From assembly GCA_934444485.1 (NCBI GenBank), contig CAKSCN010000150.1, positions 1-5,872 on the forward strand: a stretch of DNA of 5,872 bases, in the 5' to 3' direction. The notes under the pieces were generated by a model. That model had not been told where the DNA came from, did no database searches, and was given only the letters and a program-made list of their open reading frames with translations. Below, piece by piece: positions 1 to 5,872 of this stretch; position 1 is the first letter of the stretch, and each line of letters opens with the position of its first letter. Source of the stretch: an uncultured Eubacteriales bacterium. GTDB lineage: Bacteria; Bacillota; Clostridia; Oscillospirales; CAG-382. Position numbers and translations under genes: made by a program.

Positions 1-697
1 CGTTGAACCCCACAAGCACATTTATTTCCGGGCAGCTCCTTATCAGCTCGAGAGCGCCGGTCACTGCGCTTTGCCTGTTGTTATTCACACTGACCTCCGA
101 AACGATTTCCGCATTCGGAAGCTCCGAGACCGCCTCCTTAAAACCGTTCACACGGCTTCTTATATTTTCCGTTTCGGCATTGCAGGTGACAAGACCTATG
201 CGCATTTTCCCGCCGTGCGCTTTATCGGGATTGAAAAGCTCCGCCGACGCACTTGCGGCAAGCTTTCCGGCGGCAACGTTGTCGGTTCCTATGAACATAT
301 CGACAAGTCCCGTGTCAACACCGCTGTCTATAGCGACGACCCGAAGCCCATTTCTCACCGCCTCTTCGACGTATTTCGCACTTCTTTCCTCGTCGATTGC
401 CGACAGCACAACGGCGTCGTATTTTTCCTCCACCGCCTTTTCTATCATGGAGTTTTGCGTCATGTAATCCTCTTCGTTTGCCGGTCCCTCAAACGTAACC
501 GAAACATTGTACTCGGTCGAAGCCGAACTCACGCCCTCCTTGACGCTGTGCCAAAAGTCAGAGTCAACCGACTTCACAATGACCGCCACACGCTTGCCCG
601 TTTCGCCGGCGTTTTCCCTCTCGGAGCATCCCGAAAAAAGAGTGACCATAAGCGTCAAAGCGCAGAATGCGGCAATTACCGCTTTAATGTATCTCAT
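1..697 (-). CDS. Sugar-binding lipoprotein, periplasmic-binding-protein family (3' end missing)
   Basis: About 232 codons are readable before the left edge; the C-terminal part is outside the window. The N-terminus is a lipoprotein signal: R2 and K5, a hydrophobic run, then LFSGC with the lipid-anchored cysteine at residue 24, so the mature protein should sit on the outer face of the membrane. From about residue 36 (RVAVIVKSVDSDFWHSVKEG) it matches the periplasmic-binding fold of sugar ABC transporters (Peripla_BP_4, ribose/galactose type), including a GTDN motif and AAGKLA near residues 139-148. The ATG at 695-697 has AAGGAGG six bases upstream and lies inside the last codons of the kinase gene (14-bp overlap), which points to translational coupling. 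No transporter genes follow it within the window. Because it is encoded behind a two-component system, I infer a sensing role, like XylFII with LytS in clostridia; it could equally be the binding protein of a second importer to the left. Ligand unknown. Confidence 0.88.
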   Translation of the reverse strand, partial: MRYIKAVIAAFCALTLMVTLFSGCSERENAGETGKRVAVIVKSVDSDFWHSVKEGVSSASTEYNVSVTFEGPANEEDYMTQNSMIEKAVEEKYDAVVLSAIDEERSAKYVEEAVRNGLRVVAIDSGVDTGLVDMFIGTDNVAAGKLAASASAELFNPDKAHGGKMRIGLVTCNAETENIRSRVNGFKEAVSELPNAEIVSEVSVNNNRQSAVTGALELIRSCPEINVLVGFN

Positions 698-2438
698 GCT
701 CCGCCTCCTTGTCTATCTTGGGTATTCTCACCGTAACCGTCGTTCCGACGTCAAGCTCGCTTTCTATCGACAGACCGTACTTTTCGCCGAAGTATATTGC
801 AAGACGGTCGTTCACGTTCTTTACGCCTATTCCCTGAGAATCGCTCTTCTCCTTTCGGAGAATCTTCCTACACTGCTCCTCGGTCATTCCGACGCCGTTG
901 TCGGCCACCTTGATTATTATGTCGTTTTCGTCGTCCTCTGCGGTTCTCACCGTAACTTTAATCTCACCCTCGTCAACCATGCGGTCAATTCCGTGATATA
1001 TGGCGTTCTCGAGAAGAGGCTGAATCGTTATCTTGTTGCAAAGGCAGTTTTCAAGACCCGGTTCGACATCGAAGCTGTAGGAAAACTGGTTCTTATAGCG
1101 GAAGCTCTGTATGAGAAGGTAGCTTTCGGCGTGCTTTACCTCATCGCTTATCGGGATGAGTTCCTTTCCTCGGCTTATGCTTATGCGGAAGAGCTTCGCA
1201 AGTGCGCCGACCATTTTCACAGCGTCCTCCGTGTTTCCCTGCTCGCACATCCACTGAATGGAATCGAGGGTATTGTAGAGAAAGTGAGGGTTGATCTGCG
1301 CCTGAAGCGCACGAAGCTCGGTTTTGCGCAGAGCCGTTTCCTCTCGGCGCACGTCCTCCATGAGCGTCATTATGCGGTGAGCCATGTGAGAGAACGACTC
1401 ATTCAGCGCCTGAAGCTCCGCAACTCCGGCGTTGTTTATGTCGCCTATGCTGTCCGCTCTTTTTTCAAAGTCCCGCATTGCGGCAATAAGCTCGTTTACG
1501 GGAGTGCTTACCGTCACTGAAAAGAGTACCAGCACAATTACCGATATCGCCGCACAGCAGGCAAGCGACACAAAGAGTCCGTTTATGACCTGCGTCCGCC
1601 TCTCGACGGCAAGCTCATCGGTGAAATTCACGCCGACCGTTTTCCAGCGACCGTCGTCGGTCGAAGCTATCGTGTATATCACGTCTCCCTTTACGTGTAC
1701 TCCGTCGCTCATGAGTGCCGCAGAGGTATTCTCGGTTTTGAGTCCCGAGTAAAGAAGCTGCTGCTTCGGATGGTATATTATGTTTCCCTCGGGGTCGGCT
1801 ATATAGCAGTAGCCGTGACGTCCGACGCCGACGTGATCGATGTACTTCGCTATTTCCGAGAAACGAAAATCAACTGCGATATAAACATTTTCGCCGAAAA
1901 GTCCGCCGCAGTATTTTTCCGTCACCGTGACGACCCACGGATATACGCCCTCAAACATAAACTGAACGTGCGGCTTTGAAACGGAAAACTCTCCGTCGGC
2001 AACGGGTGTTACGGATTCTGCAAAGCTTATATCATTCAGAGCCTCCTTCATCGAAAGCTCGCCGCTCACGCACATCAAAAGCTCGCCGCCGCTGCCGTAA
2101 ACCGAGATTGCGTAAATATCGCTGCGAAGGTTGGTGTAGAGTCTTGCGTAGTCCGTGAATTTTTCGACGGTGTCACACTCGGACGCCATTTCTCCGACGC
2201 TTTCGACATCGCTCTTCATGGACTCAAGGTAATTATTAACCGCAAGCGTCGTCTGCCTTACCGATTGCTCGGAGCTTACTCTCGCATCACGAAACAGAGC
2301 GTCGCCGTAAACAGACGTGAACAGCGTTATGCATATGCCGGCGGCGGAAAGTATAGCCACCGCAACAAGCGCTATTGTCAGTGTTGAAAGCCGCACACCG
2401 CCGTGCGCACCGGCATTCGCTTTTTTCTTCACGGTCAT
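684..2438 (-). CDS. YesM-type sensor histidine kinase with extracellular Cache-like domain
   Basis: This 584-aa membrane kinase is predicted to autophosphorylate on histidine and pass the phosphate to the response regulator encoded just upstream. The order is: a basic N-terminus; membrane helix 1 (about 18-41); an extracellular region of about 240 residues with double-Cache features (GYCYIADPEGNIIYHP at 209-224); membrane helix 2 (about 287-308); HAMP linker (about 308-361); and the His_kinase domain with QAQINPHFLYNT, where H385 is the likely phosphoacceptor. The ATPase domain follows, with N-box LLENAIYHG (475-483), DNGVGM (513-518) and GIGVKNV (536-542). All expected catalytic motifs are intact. 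The ATG at 2436-2438 has AAGGAGG (2444-2450) five bases upstream, and the gap to the regulator gene is 15 bp. The stop lies inside the next gene. Cache domains bind small molecules, but kinases of this class can also read a sugar-binding protein; which applies here is not visible. Confidence 0.95.
   Translation of the reverse strand: MTVKKKANAGAHGGVRLSTLTIALVAVAILSAAGICITLFTSVYGDALFRDARVSSEQSVRQTTLAVNNYLESMKSDVESVGEMASECDTVEKFTDYARLYTNLRSDIYAISVYGSGGELLMCVSGELSMKEALNDISFAESVTPVADGEFSVSKPHVQFMFEGVYPWVVTVTEKYCGGLFGENVYIAVDFRFSEIAKYIDHVGVGRHGYCYIADPEGNIIYHPKQQLLYSGLKTENTSAALMSDGVHVKGDVIYTIASTDDGRWKTVGVNFTDELAVERRTQVINGLFVSLACCAAISVIVLVLFSVTVSTPVNELIAAMRDFEKRADSIGDINNAGVAELQALNESFSHMAHRIMTLMEDVRREETALRKTELRALQAQINPHFLYNTLDSIQWMCEQGNTEDAVKMVGALAKLFRISISRGKELIPISDEVKHAESYLLIQSFRYKNQFSYSFDVEPGLENCLCNKITIQPLLENAIYHGIDRMVDEGEIKVTVRTAEDDENDIIIKVADNGVGMTEEQCRKILRKEKSDSQGIGVKNVNDRLAIYFGEKYGLSIESELDVGTTVTVRIPKIDKEAEHEIH
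704..710 (-). promoter_or_regulatory. Ribosome binding site for the sugar-binding lipoprotein
   Basis: AAGGAGG lies six bases before the ATG at 695-697 and is inside the 3' end of the histidine kinase gene. It fixes the lipoprotein start and shows that the gene has its own strong initiation site despite overlapping the kinase. Confidence 0.8.
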
Positions 2439-2453
2439 GGTCGCCTCCTTTGC

Positions 2454-4049
2454 TTACATATCGGTTTTGTTCGCACCTCTTACCTTGTTGGGCGACTCTC
2501 CGTAGAACTTCTTGAAGCAGTAGCTGAAATAATGCTGGTCGCTGTAGCCGCACTTCTCGGCAATTTCGAGAACCTTCATCGTCGAGCACACAAGCATATC
2601 GTATGCCGCCTTCATCCTGCGCTCGGTGAGAAGCGTTATGAAGTTTTTCTTCTTCTCTTTTTTGATAAGAGTGCTTAAGTAGTTCGGACTGACGGCAAGC
2701 TCCGCACTTATCCCGGTAAGCGACAGAGTTTCGTCGCCGTATCTTGCGTCGATTATCTGCATCGCCTTGTCGCAAAGCACCTCCGACTCACGTCTCTGCG
2801 ACTGCGTAATAATGCTCTTTGCCGCACGGCAGAAATCGATAAGCTCGTTTCGCATACCGCTCTCGCTGCTGTATGAGGTGATCCTCGCAAAAATCGGGTT
2901 CGACTCAACAAGCCGTGAAAGCTCCGCTTTATCCGAGGCGTTGCTCACAACACGGCAGACGCTTGCGATTATCTGAACCACAAGAAGGTTTGCGTTCTCG
3001 GGGGTATTGTTCTCGTAAAGTTCGTTTATGAAGTCGGTGAGATTTTCGCCGTCGCCGACCTTGAGCAGCTGTTCAAGCTTCATGACCGTCTTTTCGACGT
3101 ACTCAAACTCAAACTCACCGTCACGCTCCTGGTCTGCGATAAAACGCACCTCACCCGCACCGTCCGAGGTGTATCGTCTTGCGGTTATCGCCTGAAAGTA
3201 CGCCGACGCACAGTGCGAAAGTCCCGAAAACTCACGGCTTACTCCGACCGTGCAGGTCTCATTCAAGAGTCGCTTTGCACTCTGGACAAGCTCTCTGAGA
3301 GGAAGCTCAAGCGAAGCGGAGAACGGTTCTCCCTCCGGGACTGCGACGAGTGTCACCGCTCTGCCGTAGGATATAAAGGTCTCACAGCAAAGGTAGCGGC
3401 GAATGACGTTGTTTATGAACTCTGCGTGGTCCGACTCGGCAGTAATGCGGTTCTCGCCGTCGGCATTCTTGAATTTGGACACAAGCACGCCGTAGCGGCA
3501 ATGCGGCTTATCTATTATGCCGAGCTCGAGAGCTTTGTTTTCAAGTTCAACGTCGTCAAGCTGTTTTTCGCCGCCTCCGAGCATAAGCGGCATAAGGAAT
3601 TCCGCCGCCGTGAGCTTGCGAAGCTCATTTACGGTGTCGTTCTTTTCTCCTCCGACCGTGACGGCTATGCGCTCGTCCATTCTGCGGTGAATCTTATATA
3701 ACTCCTCGGTAAGCTCGGAGGAGGATATCGGCTTAAGAAGATAGCTTATTATGTTGTAGTTTATTGCGGTGCGTGCATACTCGAAGCTGTCGTATCCGCT
3801 GAGTATGACTATCTGCGTCGCCGGTCGAAGCTCCCTTACCTTTGCGGCAAGCTCAAGTCCCGAAATCATCGGCATTTTGATGTCCGTCATGATAAGGTCC
3901 GGCTCGAGCGTCTCAACAAGGTCGAGTGCCTCCGCTCCGTTTTCCGCTTCGCCTATTACTTCAAATCCTGCCGCCTCCCAGTCCACTCTCTCCACTATGG
4001 CACGGCGCTGATTCTGTTCGTCTTCAACCACAAGGACGGTATACTTCAT
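2454..4049 (-). CDS. YesN-type response regulator with AraC DNA-binding domain
   Basis: This 531-aa cytoplasmic transcription regulator is the partner of the adjacent kinase. The receiver domain (about 1-120) has the acidic pair E9-D10, phosphoacceptor D56 (MTDIKMP), S84 (LSGYDSFEYA) and K106 (LLKP). The middle region (about 183-300) resembles the degenerate GGDEF-like domain of YesN/CdaR regulators: it carries VGVSREFSGL (268-277) and lacks any GGDEF catalytic motif, so no cyclic-di-GMP synthesis is expected. The C-terminus (about 427-527) is an AraC-type pair of helix-turn-helices, first LTGISAELAVSPNYLSTLI, then VLEIAEKCGYSDQHYFSYCF with FKKFYGESPNKVR. The ATG at 4047-4049 was chosen over an upstream in-frame start at 4112 for two reasons: GGAGGT sits nine bases before it, and MKYTVLVVEDE is the normal receiver N-terminus. 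The upstream start would also lie before the predicted transcription start. Length and order are typical for the family. Likely targets are the neighbouring mgl transporter operon and possibly its own promoter; that is inference. Confidence 0.95.
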   Translation of the reverse strand: MKYTVLVVEDEQNQRRAIVERVDWEAAGFEVIGEAENGAEALDLVETLEPDLIMTDIKMPMISGLELAAKVRELRPATQIVILSGYDSFEYARTAINYNIISYLLKPISSSELTEELYKIHRRMDERIAVTVGGEKNDTVNELRKLTAAEFLMPLMLGGGEKQLDDVELENKALELGIIDKPHCRYGVLVSKFKNADGENRITAESDHAEFINNVIRRYLCCETFISYGRAVTLVAVPEGEPFSASLELPLRELVQSAKRLLNETCTVGVSREFSGLSHCASAYFQAITARRYTSDGAGEVRFIADQERDGEFEFEYVEKTVMKLEQLLKVGDGENLTDFINELYENNTPENANLLVVQIIASVCRVVSNASDKAELSRLVESNPIFARITSYSSESGMRNELIDFCRAAKSIITQSQRRESEVLCDKAMQIIDARYGDETLSLTGISAELAVSPNYLSTLIKKEKKKNFITLLTERRMKAAYDMLVCSTMKVLEIAEKCGYSDQHYFSYCFKKFYGESPNKVRGANKTDM

Positions 4050-4058
4050 TGCGTTGTG

Positions 4059-4064
4059 ACCTCC
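4059..4064 (-). promoter_or_regulatory. Ribosome binding site deciding the response regulator start
   Basis: GGAGGT lies nine bases before the ATG at 4047-4049. It supports this start over the longer open frame that reaches back to 4112. Confidence 0.75.
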
Positions 4065-4083
4065 GAAATTTATGTACACATCT

Positions 4084-4112
4084 ATTGTAACACAATCCCG
4101 GCAAAAAATCAA
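4084..4112 (-). promoter_or_regulatory. Sigma-70/SigA-type promoter of the two-component operon
   Basis: On the minus strand the -35 box TTGATT (4107-4112) is separated by exactly 17 bp from the -10 box TACAAT (4084-4089). The -10 is extended by TG one base upstream (TGTTACAAT). Transcription should start near 4077, leaving a leader of about 28 nt that contains only the ribosome binding site. The promoter starts 12 bases after the T-run of the preceding terminator, so the regulator-kinase-lipoprotein operon is probably expressed independently of the transporter operon. A second TTGACG nearby is 24 bp from the -10 and is too far to be used with it. Confidence 0.75.
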
Positions 4113-4124
4113 CCGTCAAAGTGC

Positions 4125-4178
4125 AAAAATTTGCCCGCTCTCCGTGCGTATGACAGGACGCTCAGCGAAGAACGGGCA
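4125..4178 (-). terminator. Rho-independent terminator at the end of the mgl operon
   Basis: On the minus strand TGCCCGTTCTTC (4167-4178) pairs with GGAGAGCGGGCA (4132-4143) as a 12-bp stem with two G-T wobbles. An inner GCGT/ACGC stem (4158-4161 with 4146-4149) closes an 8-base loop. After two A residues comes a run of five T (4125-4129). It starts 26 bases past the stop of the InlB-repeat gene, as expected for the end of that transcription unit. The T-run is short and the stem is long, so some read-through into the regulator operon is possible. It lacks a T-run on the plus strand, so it should work in one direction only. Confidence 0.72.
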
Positions 4179-4204
4179 TATGGGGATGTGAAAAAGGTAT
4201 TGGC

Positions 4205-4552
4205 TTATTGTTTTGCGCTCCAGCCGGCGTACAGCGTCATGCTGCCCGTAACGGTATCGGTCTCAATATTCCACGGCACGCTGTGCGCACTGTCGGCATA
4301 CCAGCCCGTGAAAACCGACCCCTCTTTTACGGGTATGCCGGGATCGGGGACAGTCTCGGAGTGCATGACCTTGACGCTCTCGATGTGCGAGCCGCCGTCG
4401 GTGTCGAAGCTTACGGTAAATCCGCCGTGCTTTACAATGAACACGCTCACCGCAACAAGGACAAGCACGCTCACCGCAACGAGGATATTCGCACTGCGCA
4501 CCGACATATTCACCTTTGAGTAGAGTCCGCCGTGACGGCCGTCGCTGTTCAT
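4205..4552 (-). CDS. Small single-pass membrane protein with one InlB B-repeat
   Basis: This 115-aa protein has a short N-terminus with basic residues (R19 just before the helix), one membrane helix (about 21-40, ANILVAVSVLVLVAVSVFIV) and a C-terminal outer part of about 70 residues. That part is a single complete InlB B-repeat (Listeria-Bacteroides/Flg_new type): FTVSFDTDGGS (45-55), VPDPGIPVKEG (68-78), FTGWY (81-85), then MTLYAGW (105-111). Such repeats form small ubiquitin-like beta folds on cell surfaces, usually in tandem in large adhesins; one repeat on a short anchor is unusual. By the positive-inside rule the repeat faces outward. The ATG at 4550-4552 was chosen because AAAGGAA lies eight bases upstream; a TTG at 4591 would lengthen it by 13 residues and overlap mglC. 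It is the last gene before the terminator, 25 bp after mglC, so it is co-transcribed with the galactose transporter. Function unknown; an accessory or surface-sensing role is possible. Confidence 0.82.
   Translation of the reverse strand: MNSDGRHGGLYSKVNMSVRSANILVAVSVLVLVAVSVFIVKHGGFTVSFDTDGGSHIESVKVMHSETVPDPGIPVKEGSVFTGWYADSAHSVPWNIETDTVTGSMTLYAGWSAKQ
4442..4485 (-). repeat. Tandem 24-bp duplication inside the InlB-repeat gene
   Basis: The 15-base string CACGCTCACCGCAAC (plus-strand reading) occurs at 4442-4456 and again at 4466-4480. A further AGGA matches after one mismatch, giving 19 of 20 identical bases at a 24-bp offset. The offset equals eight codons, so the repeat is in frame and encodes VAVSVLVL followed by VAVSVFIV, which make up most of the membrane helix. 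Confidence 0.85.
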
Positions 4553-4560
4553 AGAGTCAT

Positions 4561-4567
4561 TTCCTTT
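4561..4567 (-). promoter_or_regulatory. Ribosome binding site deciding the InlB-repeat protein start
   Basis: AAAGGAA lies eight bases before the ATG at 4550-4552, in the gap after the mglC stop. It favours this start over the TTG at 4589-4591 inside mglC. Confidence 0.6.
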
Positions 4568-4577
4568 CGGCTTGGAA

Positions 4578-5663
4578 TTACTTTCTTGCAAGGTACTTGC
4601 GCATATCTATGGCGCACGCAACGAGGATTATGAGGCCCTTTATGACGTAAAGCATATTTGCGTCAACGGAGAGGAAGTTAAGTCCTGCGAAGATAATCTG
4701 AAGAAGAAGCACGCCTATGACAATGCCGCTTATCTTACCGGTACCGCCTACAAACGATACACCGCCGATTACGCACGCCGCAATGGCGTCACTTTCGTAG
4801 TTAAGACCTGTATTGGCCGAGCAGGAGGCGATTCTCGCGCCCTCGATGAAGCCCGTGATGCCGTACATAACGCCGGCGAGGACGAATACGAGAACTATTG
4901 TCCAAAATACGTTTACGCCCGATACGTTTGCCGCTTCTTCGTTGGAGCCTACGGCGAACATATTCTTTCCGAATTTTGTCTTATTCCAGATAACCCACAT
5001 AATAGCCGTGAGGATAATCGAATAGAGTACGTACTTCGGAACCTTGACTCCGTTTATCGAGAAAAGAGTACCTGTGACAAACTCCTTGTAGGATTCATCG
5101 AGACCGGAAAGAGTCTGACCGTTGTTCGTGCCTATCATGAGGTACATGAGGACAAGACCGAAGGTAATAAGCTGAGTGGAAAGGGTTACGATAAACGGAT
5201 GAAGCTTAAACTTCGCAACGAAGAAACCGTTTACGAGACCCAGAATCGCACCGACCGCCATAACTGCGAGAAGCACAAGCCAGAGCGGCATTACCGCAAG
5301 GTTCGGGAACATCTTGTTGGCGTAGCCTGTAATCTGAAGGAGAGACGCCGCAATACAAGCGGTAAGTCCGACGCAGCGTCCGGCTGAAATATCGGTACCG
5401 GTGAGTACGATGGCACCCGCTATACCGAGAGCTATGGGAAGCTTTGCCGCTGTAAGCGATATGATGTTTACTATCGACGACAGACCCAAGAACGCCGGGA
5501 CTCTTGCCGTGATGTAGATGACAGCGATGAAAATGATGATGTACATCGCATTGTTGAAAATGAGGTCGGTTATCTTTCTTCTTTTGTCGGCGCCGGACAG
5601 CTCACGAAAATCGGCTATGCGTCCGGATATGCCTTTTCTTTCTTTTACGTTAATTTCAGCCAT
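4578..5663 (-). CDS. mglC: Galactose/methyl-galactoside ABC transporter permease MglC
   Basis: This 361-aa inner-membrane permease forms the sugar channel of the Mgl importer, driven by MglA and fed by the binding protein MglB. Its sequence resembles remembered E. coli MglC in many places: GTDISAGRCVGL (89-100), NKMFPNLAVMPL (116-127), NKTKFGKNMFAVGSNEEAA (227-245), NVSGVNV (246-252, cytoplasmic loop that contacts the ATPase), and DAIAACVIGGVSFVGGTG (292-309). It belongs to the BPD_transp_2 family and has about 8-10 hydrophobic segments. It is about 25 residues longer than the E. coli protein, mostly from a charged cytoplasmic N-terminus (1-33). The ATG at 5661-5663 has AGGGG nine bases upstream (5673-5677). 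It lies 51 bp after mglA and 25 bp before the InlB-repeat gene. Galactose or a glucoside is the expected substrate from the family, but the binding protein that sets specificity is not in the window. Confidence 0.93.
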   Translation of the reverse strand: MAEINVKERKGISGRIADFRELSGADKRRKITDLIFNNAMYIIIFIAVIYITARVPAFLGLSSIVNIISLTAAKLPIALGIAGAIVLTGTDISAGRCVGLTACIAASLLQITGYANKMFPNLAVMPLWLVLLAVMAVGAILGLVNGFFVAKFKLHPFIVTLSTQLITFGLVLMYLMIGTNNGQTLSGLDESYKEFVTGTLFSINGVKVPKYVLYSIILTAIMWVIWNKTKFGKNMFAVGSNEEAANVSGVNVFWTIVLVFVLAGVMYGITGFIEGARIASCSANTGLNYESDAIAACVIGGVSFVGGTGKISGIVIGVLLLQIIFAGLNFLSVDANMLYVIKGLIILVACAIDMRKYLARK

Positions 5664-5714
5664 ATGTCAATTCCCCTAACCATTACATATTTTGAACGAT
5701 GCCTGCCGTGCGGC

Positions 5715-5872
5715 TTATGCAAACTTTGCGGCAAGAGCCATTATTTCTTCCTGAGTCGTATTCTTTGCGTCAACCTCGCCCGAGAGCTTTCCGCCGGACA
5801 TTACGAGTATTCGGTCGCACACGCCGAGAAGCTCCGGCATCTCCGACGACACCATAATGACCGTCTTTCCCT
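5715..5872 (-). CDS. mglA: Galactose/methyl-galactoside ABC transporter ATPase MglA (C-terminal end only)
   Basis: Only the last 51 codons and the TAA stop (5715-5717) are present; the rest continues past the right edge. The readable end, GKTVIMVSSEMPELLGVCDR followed by ILVMSGGKLSGEVDAKNTTQ, closely resembles the C-terminus of MglA, the double-ATPase subunit that powers sugar uptake. The segment is the end of the second nucleotide-binding domain. The usual H-loop histidine position reads SSE, which is normal for the second half of this sugar-importer ATPase family and not a sign of decay. Its position directly before mglC supports the assignment. Confidence 0.88.
   Translation of the reverse strand, partial: GKTVIMVSSEMPELLGVCDRILVMSGGKLSGEVDAKNTTQEEIMALAAKFA

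Noticed and set aside
183..300. Possible cyclic-di-GMP synthase activity in the regulator's middle domain (values are residues of the response regulator, not bases)
   Set aside because: The domain resembles the degenerate GGDEF-like fold of YesN/CdaR proteins and has no GGDEF or related active-site motif.
71..736. Open frame of 221 codons on the plus strand
   Set aside because: It is antisense to the binding lipoprotein gene, which has a clear lipobox, ribosome binding site and family motifs.
507..1520. Long open frame (337 codons) on the plus strand
   Set aside because: It lies antisense to the intact histidine kinase gene and reads as a low-complexity protein without a recognisable domain. 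The real genes appear to use few TTA, CTA and TCA codons, which would leave the opposite strand with few stops and give long shadow frames.
2287..2775. Minus-strand frame of 162 codons across the regulator-kinase junction
   Set aside because: It overlaps the 3' end of the regulator and the 5' end of the kinase in another frame and encodes an arginine- and cysteine-rich sequence with no similarity I recognise.
3213..3701. Open frame of 162 codons on the plus strand
   Set aside because: It is a shadow of the response regulator's middle domain on the opposite strand, with no convincing start context or domain.
4050..4112. N-terminal extension of the response regulator to 4112
   Set aside because: The extension would start before the predicted transcription start, would include the -10 box, and lacks a ribosome binding site; the receiver fold begins normally at 4049.
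4572..5387. Open frame of 271 codons on the plus strand
   Set aside because: It is antisense to mglC, whose protein sequence matches a known family along its whole length. The antisense product is highly charged and shows no domain.
5699..5714. Small GC-rich hairpin (GCCGCACGGC) just after the mglA stop
   Set aside because: The stem is only three to four base pairs and has no T-run, so it is not a terminator; mglA and mglC are probably transcribed together.

Overview
The window is a compact stretch of bacterial accessory metabolism, with every supported gene on the minus strand. It reads from right to left as two consecutive transcription units. Four things suggest a moderate-GC Firmicute of the class Clostridia, possibly a gut member: strong AGGAGG-type ribosome binding sites, a lipoprotein signal, a YesM/YesN-type two-component pair, and an InlB-type beta-repeat protein. 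The genus cannot be named from this sequence.

Unit 1 (right, 4205-5872) is the 3' part of a galactose/methyl-galactoside ABC transporter operon. It holds the last 51 codons of mglA (ATPase), a complete mglC (permease, 361 aa), and a 115-aa single-pass membrane protein whose outer part is one InlB B-repeat. A long hairpin followed by five T residues (4125-4178) closes the unit.

Unit 2 (left, 1-4112) starts at its own promoter just past that terminator: TTGATT, 17 bp, TACAAT with an extended -10. It encodes a YesN-type response regulator (531 aa), a YesM-type histidine kinase with an extracellular Cache-like sensor (584 aa), and a sugar-binding lipoprotein that runs off the left edge. The kinase and lipoprotein genes overlap by 14 bp, so their translation is probably coupled.

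Read together, this looks like a sugar importer with its own regulatory module. The likely scheme is that the lipoprotein binds a sugar outside the membrane, the kinase senses this or the sugar directly, and the AraC-type regulator activates the transporter operon. The operon's promoter lies beyond the right edge. The components belong to known families. The least ordinary items are the InlB-repeat membrane protein in the mgl operon, whose transmembrane helix contains an 8-residue tandem duplication, and the pairing of the kinase with its own binding lipoprotein. No RNA genes, CRISPR arrays or mobile elements were seen. No gene-free stretch exceeds 300 bases; the longest, 4050-4204, holds the terminator and promoter.
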